A DNA stretch of 64,000 nucleotides, taken from NCBI RefSeq assembly GCF_025144145.1, contig NZ_CP083546.1, positions 1,380,501 through 1,444,500 of the forward strand, given 5' to 3'. Below, piece after piece: positions 63,783 to 64,000 of the stretch. The notes beneath the pieces are model-generated. The model had not been told where the DNA came from. It saw only the letters and a program-made list of their open reading frames with translations, and did no database searches. The stretch's first letter is position 1. Every line of letters begins with the position of its first letter. The DNA is from Leisingera sp. M658. Lineage in GTDB: Bacteria > Pseudomonadota > Alphaproteobacteria > Rhodobacterales > Rhodobacteraceae. The position numbers were made by a program, and so were the translations under genes.

Positions 63783-64000
63783 CTACCACTTGCCGGTGTT
63801 TTCCATGCCGGCCCAGGGTTCTGCAGGTGCCAGCGGCTCACCGTTTTGCAGAAGTTCGATTGACACATTGTCGGGGGAGCGGACAAAGGCCATATGCCCG
63901 TCGCGGGGCGGGCGGTTGATGGTGACGCCATTGTCCATCAGATGCTGGCAGGCCGCATAGATATCATCGACACCATAGGCGAGATGGCCAAAATGACGGC
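63783..64000 (-). CDS. gloA: Lactoylglutathione lyase (glyoxalase I), C-terminal part
   Basis: Only the last 72 codons are in the window; the gene continues to the right. [32 protein letters not shown] and [16 protein letters not shown] hold the C-terminal metal ligands (His in HFGHLAY and Glu in SIELLQ) of GloA. It isomerises the methylglyoxal-glutathione adduct to S-lactoylglutathione. Ends ...ENTGKW with a TAG at 63783-63785. Confidence 0.88.
   Translation of the reverse strand, partial: RHFGHLAYGVDDIYAACQHLMDNGVTINRPPRDGHMAFVRSPDNVSIELLQNGEPLAPAEPWAGMENTGKW

Overview
The window looks like chromosomal DNA of a marine alphaproteobacterium of the family Rhodobacteraceae (Roseobacter group, Leisingera/Phaeobacter-like). 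The reasons are the high G+C coding style, the propionyl-CoA carboxylase / methylmalonyl-CoA mutase cluster with its interspersed small genes, the short prolyl-tRNA synthetase, a TRAP-linked 5-oxoprolinase operon, and intergenic hairpin repeats followed by a GAGNRTATTTTCG-like block. Genus is inference. I see no rRNA, tRNA, CRISPR array or prophage.

Layout. (1) 1-2026: three linked genes of unknown function, the first cut by the window edge. (2) 2073-14137: propionate assimilation. pccB, pccA and mcm encode propionyl-CoA -> methylmalonyl-CoA -> succinyl-CoA. Among them sit two uncharacterised genes, two small lipoproteins, a porin, a larger lipoprotein, a DUF4174-like protein and a sulfotransferase-like gene that overlaps mcm. 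A cluster of TTTGC half-sites before pccB resembles the operator of the short-chain acyl-CoA regulator PccR, but no PccR gene is in the window. (3) 14445-22089: mixed housekeeping genes (VOC protein, GNAT acetyltransferase, TerB-DnaJ protein, EEP-family nuclease, GST, Ppx/GppA, Hda-like AAA+ protein, AI-2E family transporter). (4) 22332-26513: a dioxygenase and a flavoprotein translationally coupled on the minus strand, divergent from a BCCT transporter; this may be an uptake-and-oxidation module for a quaternary amine. (5) 26748-40366: proS, HPP protein, lolC/E-lolD, bactofilin, small membrane proteins, a HExxH lipoprotein, 3-methyladenine glycosylase, an AT-rich DUF3644-like gene inserted beside parE, and a PLP decarboxylase.

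(6) 40400-46290: a transposon-scarred accessory region. Two broken IS110/IS1111 transposases and an IS66 scrap flank a compact set: an AraC regulator, a thioredoxin-reductase-like flavoprotein and a coupled methyltransferase-like protein. One transposase is interrupted by a short palindromic insertion. (7) 46288-52403: a winged-helix regulator divergent from a TRAP transporter and pxpB-pxpC-pxpA. This reads as one operon for uptake and hydrolysis of 5-oxoproline, with a near-perfect 29-bp palindrome sitting on its promoter. (8) 53133-64000: DUF1007 plus RcnA-like metal transporter, DUF2461 protein, MATE exporter, nucleoside deaminase, NmrA-like protein, a putative delta-class carbonic anhydrase, aspartate-type aminotransferase, XRE regulator, sdhE, an LdtR-like regulator and the end of a glyoxalase gene.

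The most distinctive non-coding signal is the large number of long, perfect GC hairpins, often two or three in a row, just after genes (pccA, mcm, the dioxygenase) or in front of them (7269-7337, 26598-26635, 29030-29078).
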